Counted from the stretch's first letter, positions 28,784-37,090 are shown. The stretch is DNA of 64,000 nucleotides from Pseudomonas sp. RIT623 (GCF_004519305.1 NZ_SOZA01000008.1:1-64000), one strand, 5' to 3'. Program-made: numbers and translations. The notes: generated from the letters alone by a model not told the origin.

Positions 28784-29557
28784 ATGCTGACCGCAATATT
28801 GCATGGGAAGGCAGGGCGAGTGGGGCTGGATGGACAATCGTTGAGCTGGCGCGAAGTATTCCGCCGACGTGAGGATTTGCTCAGCGCCGTTTTGTTCGGG
28901 CGAATGCCGTACTTGTCAGATCAGGCTCAAGCACATTTCGCCACTTTGCTATTGGGGCAGGAAATCGCCCAGGCATTGGGTCCCCTGGAGGATATCGCGT
29001 TCTGGCCGAAGTTGGGCAAGGAGGGAGCTGGATTCGTTGAACCGGATGTCGTCATCGAGTACACCCAGCACAGGATTCTGGTCGAAGTGAAACCACCGGC
29101 AGGAGGAAAACAGTCACTCGCTCAATGGCGTGTCGAGCTGCAGGCTCTGTATTTACAGGATGACGACTCCAAGCAAACGGTGCTGCTCGCACTAGGGAAC
29201 AATCCTGCTCGATGGAAACAGTGGGTCGCGACCTTGCAGAGCGAATACGCTGATCGCCAGCTGCGCGTGGTATGTCGGGAGTGGAAGGCGCTGCATAAGG
29301 ATCTGGTGGCGCACAGCACTCGGTCCCAGGGCCGGGATGCGAGGGTGTATGACGAGTGGCTCCAGGCATTTCGCCTGTTCGGCATGAGCGTCGAGGCCTT
29401 GCCCTTCAGAGACTTGCTTGCTCCGGCGCTCAGGCTTGGCGATCTACATTGCGCACTAGATGCTCTGCGATGTTGGCCGGCGTGCCTGGATGGGCGCGGC
29501 ATGGGGGTGGATATTCGCATAACGGCAGTCACAACGGATGAGGGCATGCAACCGTGA
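28784..29557 (+). CDS. Uncharacterised protein with PD-(D/E)XK nuclease-like signature
   Basis: This 257-aa protein starts at an ATG preceded by GAGG. Residues 86-103 read EPDVVIEYTQHRILVEVK: D88, then E101 and K103, giving the spacing D-x12-E-x-K of PD-(D/E)XK nucleases on two beta strands, with Q113/Q120 following in QSLAQWRVELQ as a plausible helix motif. The rest is mixed alpha/beta with no motif I know. Its stop overlaps the GTG start of the next gene by 4 bp, so the two proteins are made together. Base composition is lower in GC than ppk2 or the EmrAB genes, and the pair sits beside disrupted sequence. A defence or DNA-processing role is inference; a non-nuclease use of the fold is possible. 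Confidence 0.65.
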   Translation: MLTAILHGKAGRVGLDGQSLSWREVFRRREDLLSAVLFGRMPYLSDQAQAHFATLLLGQEIAQALGPLEDIAFWPKLGKEGAGFVEPDVVIEYTQHRILVEVKPPAGGKQSLAQWRVELQALYLQDDDSKQTVLLALGNNPARWKQWVATLQSEYADRQLRVVCREWKALHKDLVAHSTRSQGRDARVYDEWLQAFRLFGMSVEALPFRDLLAPALRLGDLHCALDALRCWPACLDGRGMGVDIRITAVTTDEGMQP

Positions 29558-30159
29558 CAATCACTCAAAATGAGGCAGCCGCGCTGGTCAGACAAGTTCA
29601 AGGCGCCCACCGATTGCTGGCGGGCTATTATGGTCGGCTGCTGATGACGCTGGACAGTTTGGCGGCCAAGTTTGGTGCCAATTTCTGGTATTGGAATCCG
29701 ATTGATTTTGATCGTCCATGCCGCTCGTATACGTCACCTACAAGTAAATGGTCATGGGATTTTCTGCCCTTGCTCAACGCCAACCTGGTCTATACCCGCA
29801 CTGACGATATCCAGCAGGTCGCGATCCAGTTCAGGGTGTTGACGGACCCATCGTTGCTCAAGGAAAACCGTCGTGGCAACAACCAGCCCGATCCAGTTTC
29901 TCTGGCAACATCGACACCGTTGCTGCGGATCTACGCCTACAGGTTAAAGGACGGCTCGCCGCAAGCGATCAAAGATGCCTGGGATGATATGTCTTACCCT
30001 AAGAGCGAACCCCTAGAAGTCTGCGAGCTGTCGGAGCATGTCAGTTGCATCTGGTGGGAAAGTGACCTGGGTGATTTCATCGTATCCACCCAGGACACAC
30101 TCTTGAAACTCACATCGTTCATTGCGCAGCCGCAAATACATGACGGACAGGATGGCTGA
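29554..30159 (+). CDS. Uncharacterised partner of the PD-(D/E)XK-like protein
   Basis: This 201-aa protein begins at GTG 29554 within the overlap with the upstream gene (MTITQNEAAALVRQVQGAHR). It has a helical N-terminus, an aromatic-rich segment (FGANFWYWNPIDFDRPC) and a mixed beta region, without signal peptide or membrane segment. I recognise no domain. Tight translational coupling suggests a complex with the nuclease-like protein, for example as a specificity, sensor or inhibitor subunit. The gene ends 77 bp before the convergent HlyD-family gene. Confidence 0.6.
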   Translation: MTITQNEAAALVRQVQGAHRLLAGYYGRLLMTLDSLAAKFGANFWYWNPIDFDRPCRSYTSPTSKWSWDFLPLLNANLVYTRTDDIQQVAIQFRVLTDPSLLKENRRGNNQPDPVSLATSTPLLRIYAYRLKDGSPQAIKDAWDDMSYPKSEPLEVCELSEHVSCIWWESDLGDFIVSTQDTLLKLTSFIAQPQIHDGQDG

Positions 30160-30236
30160 ACCTCGCGTCTTGCCACACCGGGCACAAAGTTAGGCGATAA
30201 GCGCTAACGAGCAGTGATCGTGACGGCCAAGGACTA

Positions 30237-31367
30237 TCATCGTTCGCGGGTATCGATACTCACCACCACCGACATCCCCGGCCTCAGGTGCCGGGCATCG
30301 GCCTGGTCGGCGTCGACGGTGATGCGCACCGGAATGCGCTGGGCGATCTTGACGAAGTTGCCGGTGGCGTTGTCGCCTTGCAGCAGGGCGAACTCGGAAC
30401 CTGTGGCTGGCGAGATCTGCTGCACATGACCGCGTAGCTTGAGATGGTTGAGCGCATCGACGGTGAAGGTCGCCGCCTGGCCGATGCGCACGTTGGCCAT
30501 CTGTGTCTCCTTCATGTTGGCGATCACCCACAGGGTGTCGGGCACCAGCGCCATCAACTGCGCGCCTGGGTTGACGTAGGCGCCCAGGCGAGTGCCGATC
30601 TGGCCGAGCTGGCCGTCGCGCGGGGCCTTGACCCGAGTGTTGTCGAGGTCGATGCGGGCCAGCTCCACGGCAGCCTTGGCGTTCTCCACCGAAGCCTCCA
30701 GGGCGGCGCGATTGACGATCACCGTTTCGCGGTCCTGGCGGGCGATCTCCAGCGCCGCCTTGGCCTGGGCCAGGCTGGCGATGGCGGCGGCCTGGCTGGC
30801 GCGGCTGAGGTCGAGTTCGCGGCGCGACACCGAGCCGTCGCTGACCAGCGCCTGGTTGCGCTGCAAGTCGGCGCGGGCCTTGTCGGCCTGAGCGGCTGCG
30901 TCGGTTATTGCCGCCTGGCGCTGGGCGATGGTGGCCTCGGCGCTATTGCGTTGCTGCAGGTTGTTGGCCAGCGCCGCCTGCTGCTGCTTGAGCTGGGCAA
31001 TGGCCTGGGCCAGGCGCTGGGTGTAGATGCGGTCATCCAGGCGCACCAGTAGGTCGCCTTGCTTGACGAACTGGAAGTCGTGCACCGGCACCTCGACGAT
31101 ATAGCCCCCCAACTGCGGGCCGATGATCGTCACCTGGCCGCGTACCAGGGCATTCTCGGTGCTTTCGACGGCACTGCTGAACGGTGGCAGGCGCCAGGCA
31201 TAGAGCACCAGCAGGATGCCAGCCAGGGCCACGGCAGCGAAGCTCAGCGACGACAGCAGGCGTACCCGCCGGGTGCGCGCCGGGCTGCTTGGCTCGCTGG
31301 GTGGCGAGCTGCCCTCTGGGGTTTCGGCGATGGCGGTTGTGGTGGTCGTTGGCGTTTCCTGGGTCAT
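30237..31367 (-). CDS. Membrane fusion protein of an EmrA/HlyD-type efflux pump
   Basis: This 376-aa adaptor has one N-terminal membrane helix (about 37-57), a biotinyl-lipoyl-like half (NALVRGQVTIIGPQLGGYIVEV), a long coiled-coil hairpin (about 115-230, rich in Q, A and R), the second lipoyl half with DNTRVKAPRDGQLGQIGTRLGAYV, and a beta-barrel end. Its start ATG overlaps the stop of the upstream MFS gene by 4 bp, the usual emrAB coupling but with pump first. It would link the inner-membrane transporter to an outer-membrane TolC-type channel that is not encoded here. Confidence 0.92.
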   Translation of the reverse strand: MTQETPTTTTTAIAETPEGSSPPSEPSSPARTRRVRLLSSLSFAAVALAGILLVLYAWRLPPFSSAVESTENALVRGQVTIIGPQLGGYIVEVPVHDFQFVKQGDLLVRLDDRIYTQRLAQAIAQLKQQQAALANNLQQRNSAEATIAQRQAAITDAAAQADKARADLQRNQALVSDGSVSRRELDLSRASQAAAIASLAQAKAALEIARQDRETVIVNRAALEASVENAKAAVELARIDLDNTRVKAPRDGQLGQIGTRLGAYVNPGAQLMALVPDTLWVIANMKETQMANVRIGQAATFTVDALNHLKLRGHVQQISPATGSEFALLQGDNATGNFVKIAQRIPVRITVDADQADARHLRPGMSVVVSIDTRER

Positions 31368-32992
31368 CGGGTCGGGGCACCACTGGTGGAGTTGAGGTAG
31401 CGCAGGTACAGGCTGCGGATGAAGATCCAGATCATGGTCAGGATAGCGATCACGCCGATCAGCATGAACACATCGTTGTAGGCCAGCACGTTGGCCTCGC
31501 GGGTTGCCGCGTTGGCCAGCAGGCGCATGCCCACCTCGTTGCGCAGCGCCGGGTCGACGATGACCCCGGCATAGCTGGCGCCGCCGCCCTGGATTCGCGC
31601 GCCGACCAGGGGTTCGAGGCTGCTGAGCTGCTCGACCAGGGTGCTGGAATGGAACTTCTCGCGCAGGGTCTGGAAGGTGCCCAGCAGCGCCGAGCCGATC
31701 AGCCCGCCGAGGTTGTTGCAGATACCGAACAGCACCGAAAAACTCACCAGGTTGCGCGGGTTGGCGCGCACATGGCTGATACCCAGGGCCATCGATGGGC
31801 CGAAGAAGAAAGTACTGCCGAAGGCCAGCAGGAATTGGCTCAGGTACATCTGCGCAGGGCGGGTGAGGTTGCTCGAGCTGCTGTCCATGAAGGCGCCAGT
31901 GGCCATCGCCGCCAGCGAGATGAACAGCGGCAGCACCAGGTGGGCGGGGTTGATGGTCAGGGCGCTGCTGGCCAGCCCGGCGATAGCGCCCAGCAGCATG
32001 ATCGCGTAGAGCGTGCGCATCTGTTCGCTACTCATGTTCAGCGCCTGCAGAAAACCCACCGCGCCGGTGGATTGCTCGGAGGTGACCATGCGGATCAGGA
32101 TCACGCACAGGGCCAGGCGGATAATCGCGCCGCTGCCCAGCCAGCGCGTCATCAACAGGGGGTTGCTGCGGTTATGCTCGATGGCCAGCCCCGAGAAGAT
32201 CAGGGCGATGGCCGCCGCCAGTGCCACGCCGATCCACGGCGCATCCAGCCACCAGTCGATGCGCCCGAGCGACAGCGCCGCGCAGAGCAGGGCGGTACCG
32301 CTGGCCATCAGCGTGAAGGTGAGGAAATCCAGCGGCTCGAAGGTCTTGAAGCGGTCGCCCGGTGGCAGCTTGAGCAGCAGCACGCAACCCAGCGCCGCCA
32401 GCGCCAGGCCCAGTTCGAACAGGTACAGCCCGCGCCATTCGGCGATCTGCAGCAGATCCTCGGAGAAGATCCGCGCCAACGGCACCGCCAGCTGGGAGGC
32501 GCCCAGGCCCAACACCATGGCCTTGAGCCGCCACTGGGCGGGGAAGGCCTGGATCATGTAGTACAACCCCAGCGAGCTGAGCGCGGCGCCGACCATGCCG
32601 TGGGCGGCGCGCACGGCGATGGCCGAGTTGAGGTCGTTGACGAACAGGTGGGCGAAGGTGACCAGGGCATAGAGCACCAGGAACACCTCGGTGAAGGCGC
32701 GCAGGCCGAACTCCTGGCGAAACTTCACCAGCAGCAGGTTCATCGACACGTTGGTCATCACGAAGGCGGCCGGCAGCCAGGCCATCTCGGCGCTGGTGGC
32801 GCCCAGGGCGCCTTGCAGGAACGGCAGGTTGGCCACCACCAACGCGTTGCCCAGGCCACCGGTGATGGCCACCAGCAGGCCGACCACGCCGAAGGCCAGG
32901 CGCTTGGCCGGTGCGTGCAGGGGCGTGGAAGGCGAACCGGGCAGGCTGGGCTTTTCGTGGGGCAGCCACTGGCGAGGGGCGAATTTATCCAT
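31364..32992 (-). CDS. MFS drug:proton antiporter of DHA2 type (EmrB/FarB-like)
   Basis: This 542-aa protein has about 14 membrane helices, beginning RLAFGVVGLLVAITGGLGNALVVANLPFLQGALG, and the MTNVSMNLLLVKFRQEFGLR loop of DHA2 carriers. Length and helix number fit EmrB-type pumps. It is upstream of and overlaps the HlyD-type adaptor, so they act as one export system, probably for hydrophobic or weakly acidic toxic compounds. There is no adjacent regulator or outer-membrane factor; the GNAT gene upstream reads the same way but 64 bp apart. Confidence 0.92.
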   Translation of the reverse strand: MDKFAPRQWLPHEKPSLPGSPSTPLHAPAKRLAFGVVGLLVAITGGLGNALVVANLPFLQGALGATSAEMAWLPAAFVMTNVSMNLLLVKFRQEFGLRAFTEVFLVLYALVTFAHLFVNDLNSAIAVRAAHGMVGAALSSLGLYYMIQAFPAQWRLKAMVLGLGASQLAVPLARIFSEDLLQIAEWRGLYLFELGLALAALGCVLLLKLPPGDRFKTFEPLDFLTFTLMASGTALLCAALSLGRIDWWLDAPWIGVALAAAIALIFSGLAIEHNRSNPLLMTRWLGSGAIIRLALCVILIRMVTSEQSTGAVGFLQALNMSSEQMRTLYAIMLLGAIAGLASSALTINPAHLVLPLFISLAAMATGAFMDSSSSNLTRPAQMYLSQFLLAFGSTFFFGPSMALGISHVRANPRNLVSFSVLFGICNNLGGLIGSALLGTFQTLREKFHSSTLVEQLSSLEPLVGARIQGGGASYAGVIVDPALRNEVGMRLLANAATREANVLAYNDVFMLIGVIAILTMIWIFIRSLYLRYLNSTSGAPTR

Positions 32993-33056
32993 CGGGTTGT
33001 CCGTTACCGCAGGTCAGCTGACTTTACGTGAGAGGCGGGGCCTTGGAAACCGCAGC

Positions 33057-33566
33057 TCACAGGGTGAGCGACAGGCGCATGGCGCAGCGGTTCTGCAGGC
33101 CGTGGGCGAGTTCCGCGGCGAGCACGGCTGAAAGGCGCGCGTCGAGTTGCCGGGCGGGTAGCGAGACGAAACCATAGCGCTGGTAGAACGGGGCGTTCCA
33201 GGGCACCTCGGCGAAGGTGGTCAGGGTCAGGCAGCGCTGGCCGTGCTGGCGGGCGTATGCGCCGGCCTGGTCGAGCAAGCGCCGCCCCAGCCCATGGCCC
33301 TGGGCCTCGAGGCGCACCGACAGCTCGTCGATGTGCAGGGCGTCGCCTGCGACCGTCGCGCAGAGAAAACCCACCGGGGTGTCCAGTTCATCCACCGCGA
33401 CCCAACTGCTGGCGGCGCTGACATACGCCAGGTGGTCGCTTTCAGCCATGACGGCGCTGTCGGCCAGCCAGGCCAGGGTCGGCAGTTGCCGGAAGGCCTG
33501 GGCGGCCGAACGCTCGAGGGCGGGCAGCAGGGCTACGTCGCGGGTGAGGGTGGGACGAATGCGCAT
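33057..33566 (-). CDS. GNAT-family N-acetyltransferase
   Basis: The start at 33566 (MRIRPTLTRDVALLPALERSAAQAF) gives 169 aa, standard for GNAT. The acetyl-CoA loop LSVRLEAQGHGLGRRLLDQAG is at about 86-106 and the PFYQRYGF motif at about 130. The upstream reading frame contains only REP sequence. Acceptor unknown. It lies upstream of the EmrAB-type genes on the same strand, with a 64-bp gap, so co-transcription is possible but not certain. Confidence 0.9.
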   Translation of the reverse strand: MRIRPTLTRDVALLPALERSAAQAFRQLPTLAWLADSAVMAESDHLAYVSAASSWVAVDELDTPVGFLCATVAGDALHIDELSVRLEAQGHGLGRRLLDQAGAYARQHGQRCLTLTTFAEVPWNAPFYQRYGFVSLPARQLDARLSAVLAAELAHGLQNRCAMRLSLTL

Positions 33567-33595
33567 GGTAAAGGCCTGGTTGTGAGACTTGGGGG

Positions 33596-33660
33596 GTAGG
33601 AGCCAGCTTGCTGGCGAACCAGGCCACAGGGTGAATGGCGCCGGCAAGGCCGGCTCCTAC
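33596..33660. repeat. REP-type imperfect palindrome
   Basis: GTAGGAGCCAGCTTGCTGGCG and CGCCGGCAAGGCCGGCTCCTAC face each other over about 22 bp. It lies in the divergent gap between the GNAT gene and the zinc-starvation cassette, just upstream of the Zur-like site. Confidence 0.65.
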
Positions 33661-33701
33661 AAAGGGCCGAGTGTGCCAGATCCTCGTGCAAGGGTGTTGC
33701 A

Positions 33702-33724
33702 ATGTAATTGTTATAACGTAACAT
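33702..33724. promoter_or_regulatory. Zur-box-like operator of the carbonic anhydrase/pyrC/dksA2 cassette
   Basis: ATGTAATTGTTATAAC followed by GTAACAT is a near-palindrome centred on GTTATAAC (33710-33717), in good agreement with the AT-rich GTTATA/TATAAC core of Zur sites. It ends about 33 bp before the GTG start of the gamma-carbonic anhydrase gene. The downstream genes are exactly the zinc-sparing paralogues that Zur represses in other pseudomonads, so zinc-dependent repression is a well-supported inference. Confidence 0.65.
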
Positions 33725-33756
33725 CCAGGCTCTTCCTTTTGCCCAGGACCGCCCCC

Positions 33757-34317
33757 GTGATCCGCAAGAACCCCTCCGGCCATCTCCCTGAAATCGCCGA
33801 GTCGGCCTACATCGACCACACCGCCATCATCTGCGGCAAGGTGATTATCCATGCCAACGTGTTCGTCGGCCCCTACGCAGTGATCCGCGCCGATGAGGTG
33901 GACGCCAGTGGCGACATGCAGCCGATCGTCATCGGCGCCAACTCCAACATCCAGGATGGCGTGGTGATCCATTCCAAGTCCGGCGCCGCGGTGCGCATCG
34001 GCCAGTACAGCTCCATTGCCCATCGCTCCATCGTGCATGGCCCCTGCGAGGTGGGCGACCGGGTGTTCATCGGCTTCAACAGCGTGCTGTTCAACTGCAA
34101 GGTCGGCGACGGCAGCGTGGTGCGGCACAACTCGGTGGTCGACGGCCGGGACCTGCCGCCGCGCTTCTACGTGCCGCCCACCGAGCACATCGGCCCGCAC
34201 ACCGACCTGACCAGCTACCCGCCGGTCAGCGTATCGGCTGCGGAGTTCTCCGAGGACGTGGCGCGCACCAACATCGACCTGGTCCAGGGCTACAAGGCCC
34301 TGCAGAACGAGTTCTGA
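33757..34317 (+). CDS. Gamma-class carbonic anhydrase-like left-handed beta-helix protein
   Basis: The GTG at 33757 (VIRKNPSGHLPEIAESAYID), 9 bp after AGGA, gives 186 aa; the longer upstream frame is REP sequence. Hexapeptide repeats run from about residue 15 to 130, with the metal histidines expected of gamma carbonic anhydrases in VVIHS, IAHRS and IVHGP. It interconverts carbon dioxide and bicarbonate or is a close relative. It begins an operon with PyrC and DksA paralogues behind a Zur-like site; in P. aeruginosa the same set is induced by zinc starvation, where a non-zinc metal is thought to be used. Confidence 0.85.
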   Translation: MIRKNPSGHLPEIAESAYIDHTAIICGKVIIHANVFVGPYAVIRADEVDASGDMQPIVIGANSNIQDGVVIHSKSGAAVRIGQYSSIAHRSIVHGPCEVGDRVFIGFNSVLFNCKVGDGSVVRHNSVVDGRDLPPRFYVPPTEHIGPHTDLTSYPPVSVSAAEFSEDVARTNIDLVQGYKALQNEF

Positions 34318-34319
34318 CG

Positions 34320-35657
34320 ATGAACAACTTGTTGGTGCGCAACGCCCGGTTGGTCAATGAGGGGCGCGAATTCGAAGCCGACCTGCTGGTGCGCAATGGC
34401 CGCATCGAGCGGATCGCCGGTAGCCTCGGCAACGTCCAGGCGGCGTTGGAGCTCGATGCCGCAGGGGCCTGGCTGTTGCCGGGGATGATCGACGACCAGG
34501 TGCATTTTCGTGAGCCGGGCGCGCCGCACAAAGGCAGCATCGCCAGCGAGTCGCGGGCGGCGGTGGCAGGTGGCATCACCAGTTTCATGGACATGCCCAA
34601 CACCCAGCCCGCGACCCTGACCCTAGAGGCTCTGGCCGACAAGCAGCGGCGCGCGGCCGCCGGCTCAAGGGCCAACTACGGTTTCCACTTCGGCGTCAGC
34701 CACGACAACCTCGACACCATCGCCGCCCTCGACCCCTGCGTAGTGGCCGGGATCAAGGTGTTCATGGGCGCCTCCACCGGCAACCTGCTGGTGGACGACC
34801 CGCAGGTGCTGGAGAAGCTGTTCATCTATGCGCCGACCATTGTCCTGGCTCATTGCGAGCACACCCCGAGCATCCTCGAAAACGAGGGTTGGTGGCGCAG
34901 CCGCCACGGCGAGTTCATTCCGCCGGCGGCGCACCCATTGATCCGCGACGCCGAGGTTTGCTACCGCTCATCCAGCCTGGCGGTGGAGCTGGCCCGGCGC
35001 TTCGGCACGCGCCTGCACGTGCTGCACCTGACCACCGCGCGCGAGCTTGGGTTGTTCCAACCGGGGCCTGTGGCCGGCAAACACATCACCGCCGAAGTGT
35101 GCCTGCATCACCTGCTGTTCGACGACAGCGACTACGCCACCCTTGGGCATCTGCTCAAGTGCAACCCGGCAGTCAAGACCGGCAGCGACCGCGATGCCCT
35201 GCGTCGGGCGTTGGCCTGCGACCTGATCGACGTGATCGGCACCGACCATGCGCCGCACACTCTGGAGGAAAAGCGCCGGGTCTACACCCGTGCCCCGGCC
35301 GGACTGCCGCTGGTGCAGCATGCGCTGCCGGCAGCGCTTGAGTTGGTCAGTGAGGGGGTGTTGAGCATGCCCCAGGTGGTGCGCAAGACCAGTCACGCGG
35401 TGGCCGAGCTGTTCGCCATTCGCGAGCGGGGTTTTCTGCGCGAGGGTTACTGGGCCGACTTCGCCCTGGTCGAGCGCCTGACCACGCCGCGTCCGGCAGC
35501 CGACGACCCGGTGCTGGCGCGCTGCGGCTGGACTCCATTCCAGCAGCGCAGCTTCCACCACGTAGTGCGCAGCACGGTGGTGTCGGGGCAACTGGCCTGG
35601 CACCTGGGACGGGTGCGCGATCAGTGCCAGGGCCTGCCATTGCTGTTCGACCGCTGA
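34320..35657 (+). CDS. pyrC: Dihydroorotase paralogue (PyrC-type, zinc-starvation cassette)
   Basis: This 445-aa amidohydrolase follows the carbonic anhydrase gene by 2 bp. It has the metal-site opening LPGMIDDQVHFREPGAPHKGSI (the expected His-x-His is seen here as Q-V-H, so the first ligand position is changed), FMDMPNTQP, the KVFMGASTGN lysine motif, HCEHTP, VLHLTTARE and the GTDHAPHT motif. It closes carbamoyl-aspartate to dihydroorotate in pyrimidine synthesis. As a second copy in a Zur-type operon it probably substitutes for the zinc-requiring housekeeping PyrC when zinc is scarce. Confidence 0.85.
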   Translation: MNNLLVRNARLVNEGREFEADLLVRNGRIERIAGSLGNVQAALELDAAGAWLLPGMIDDQVHFREPGAPHKGSIASESRAAVAGGITSFMDMPNTQPATLTLEALADKQRRAAAGSRANYGFHFGVSHDNLDTIAALDPCVVAGIKVFMGASTGNLLVDDPQVLEKLFIYAPTIVLAHCEHTPSILENEGWWRSRHGEFIPPAAHPLIRDAEVCYRSSSLAVELARRFGTRLHVLHLTTARELGLFQPGPVAGKHITAEVCLHHLLFDDSDYATLGHLLKCNPAVKTGSDRDALRRALACDLIDVIGTDHAPHTLEEKRRVYTRAPAGLPLVQHALPAALELVSEGVLSMPQVVRKTSHAVAELFAIRERGFLREGYWADFALVERLTTPRPAADDPVLARCGWTPFQQRSFHHVVRSTVVSGQLAWHLGRVRDQCQGLPLLFDR

Positions 35658-35677
35658 CAGCGTGGGGCTGCGTCGCA

Positions 35678-35708
35678 GCCCTGTGGGAGCGGGCTTGCCC
35701 CGCGAAAA
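35678..35708. repeat. Single REP arm
   Basis: CTGTGGGAGCGGGCTTGCCCCGCG, the same REP arm seen near 8337-8402, lies in the gap between pyrC and dksA2. It may reduce read-through or stabilise the upstream message. Confidence 0.55.
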
Positions 35709-35741
35709 GGCGCTTGGCGCCTGGCTTTTGGGATGTTTTCC

Positions 35742-36149
35742 ATGACTGAAGAACAACTGCTGCAACAACCCGCCACCGCCTACATGAACGAACCGCAGCG
35801 CCAGTACTTTCGCAACCTGCTGCTGGCCCAGCGCGCAGCCTTGCAGGTACGTATCGAGCAAGATTTCCGTGCCTTGCGCGAACAGGAGGTGCACAGCGAC
35901 CCTGCCGACATCGGCAGCGCCGAGCAAGAGCGGCATTGGCAACTGCGCACCCTGGAGCGGGAAAAGAAGCTGCTGGACAAGCTCGACCAGGCGCTGGAGC
36001 GCCTGGCCCGAGGGGACTACGGCTGGTGCGCCGAGACCGGCGAGCCGATCGGTCTGCGCCGCCTGTTGCTGCGACCCACCGCCACCCTGTGCATCGAGGC
36101 CAAGGAGCGCCAGGAGTTGCGCGAGCGGCATGTGCGCGATGACGTCTAG
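35742..36149 (+). CDS. dksA2: DksA2-type transcription factor lacking two zinc-finger cysteines
   Basis: I start at ATG 35742 (MTEEQLLQQPATAYMNEPQ), matching known DksA2 N-termini; the ATG at 35733 adds MFS. The 135-aa protein has the coiled-coil (about 20-85, with the acidic tip HSDPADIGSAEQ) and then GWCAETGEPIGLRRLLLRPT and LCIEAKER. In DksA the finger is C-C-C-C; here positions two and four are Thr and Ala, leaving two cysteines. Such DksA2 proteins work with ppGpp on RNA polymerase without zinc. The gene ends in CTAG, whose TAG serves as stop for this gene and, on the other strand, for mgtC. Confidence 0.92.
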   Translation: MTEEQLLQQPATAYMNEPQRQYFRNLLLAQRAALQVRIEQDFRALREQEVHSDPADIGSAEQERHWQLRTLEREKKLLDKLDQALERLARGDYGWCAETGEPIGLRRLLLRPTATLCIEAKERQELRERHVRDDV

Positions 36150-36859
36150 TCGCTGTTCAGACCCTGGACCTGGAGCTGCCAGCGCACCGAGCTGACGCCT
36201 TTCTCCAGGCTTACCCGGCCGACCAGGCGCTCCAGCTGGGTCGGCGCCTGCGGCGTGCCGAGCAGTTCGGCGCGCACTTCCAGGCGCGCAGGGTCGGCCA
36301 GGTCCTCGCTGTGCAGCGACTGTAGGCGTAGCCCTGGGTCGCTCAGGCTGTGCAGCATCAGGCTGCGCACCTGGATCTCGTCTTCGGAGCGGCAAACGAT
36401 GCGCACTTCAAAGCGCTGCTCCACCTCGCTGGCCGGCAGCACTTCCTGGCGGTCCAGGCGCTGGGCCAGGTCGCGCAGCAGGATATTCGCGCACAGCACC
36501 ACCAGGCTGCCCAGGCTGGCCTCGAGCAGCAGGCCGAGGCTGCACAGTACGCCGATCGCGGCGGTGCACCAGAGAGTGGCGGCGGTGTTCAGGCCGCGCA
36601 CGTTGAAGCCGTCGCGCATGATCACGCCGCCGCCAAGAAAACCGATGCCCGACACCACATAGGCGGCGATGCGCGAGGCATCGGTGGGGGCCATGCCCGG
36701 CACCGCCTGGGTCATCAGCACGAACAGGCAGGCGCCGGTGCTGACCAGCGCGTTGGTGCGCAGGCCGGTCAGGCGTTGGCGCAGTTGACGCTCGGCGCCG
36801 ATCAGCGCGCCGAGCAGCAGGGCCACGCTGACGCGCAGCAGAAAGACTTTCCAATCCAT
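36146..36859 (-). CDS. MgtC/SapB-family membrane protein
   Basis: Starting at 36859 (MDWKVFLLRVSVALLLGALIGAERQ) gives 237 aa. The N-terminal half has 4-5 helices with the family hallmark GALIGAERQLRQRLTGLRTNALVSTGACLFV and GIGFLGGGVIMRDGFNVRGLNTAATLWCTAAIG. The C-terminal 100 residues form the cytosolic ACT-like domain seen in MgtC. MgtC proteins support growth in low magnesium and modulate the F1Fo ATP synthase in Salmonella; the role in this organism is unproven. A 340-bp, hairpin-rich leader precedes it. The stop TAG overlaps that of dksA2 on the other strand. Confidence 0.9.
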   Translation of the reverse strand: MDWKVFLLRVSVALLLGALIGAERQLRQRLTGLRTNALVSTGACLFVLMTQAVPGMAPTDASRIAAYVVSGIGFLGGGVIMRDGFNVRGLNTAATLWCTAAIGVLCSLGLLLEASLGSLVVLCANILLRDLAQRLDRQEVLPASEVEQRFEVRIVCRSEDEIQVRSLMLHSLSDPGLRLQSLHSEDLADPARLEVRAELLGTPQAPTQLERLVGRVSLEKGVSSVRWQLQVQGLNSD

Positions 36860-37090
36860 AGCGAACCTCGTTCCACGGGTGAATACCCGTTCAGGCGCCG
36901 GTCCAAAGGCGGCGCGATTGAAAGCAACGAATGCGCAGGACCACCGACCCGGCCCGTCAGCGGGCAAGGTATGAGGAAACAGGGGGAAGAACCGGCCGCC
37001 AAGGGCCGGGGAACCACCGTCTACCGTGTGCGGCAAGACAGTGGCAGGGACGCTGCCGGACTAGCTCGCCGTGTGGGCCTGTCGCAATCG
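36860..37090 (-). promoter_or_regulatory. Hairpin-rich 5' leader upstream of mgtC-like gene
   Basis: Read on the minus strand, the region contains GCCCG-CTGA-CGGGC, CCGGCC-CTTGGC-GGCCGG and further GC-rich pairs, with no protein-like ORF of its own. Long regulatory leaders control mgtC in Salmonella, so an RNA control element is plausible. The motifs do not match the M-box, cobalamin or guanidine riboswitch signatures I know. The rest of the gap to the methyltransferase gene shows no feature. Confidence 0.35.

Noticed and set aside
36860..37090. Cobalamin, guanidine or M-box riboswitch before mgtC
   Set aside because: Short strings such as GCCACTGTC look suggestive, but the conserved order of boxes for these classes is absent.
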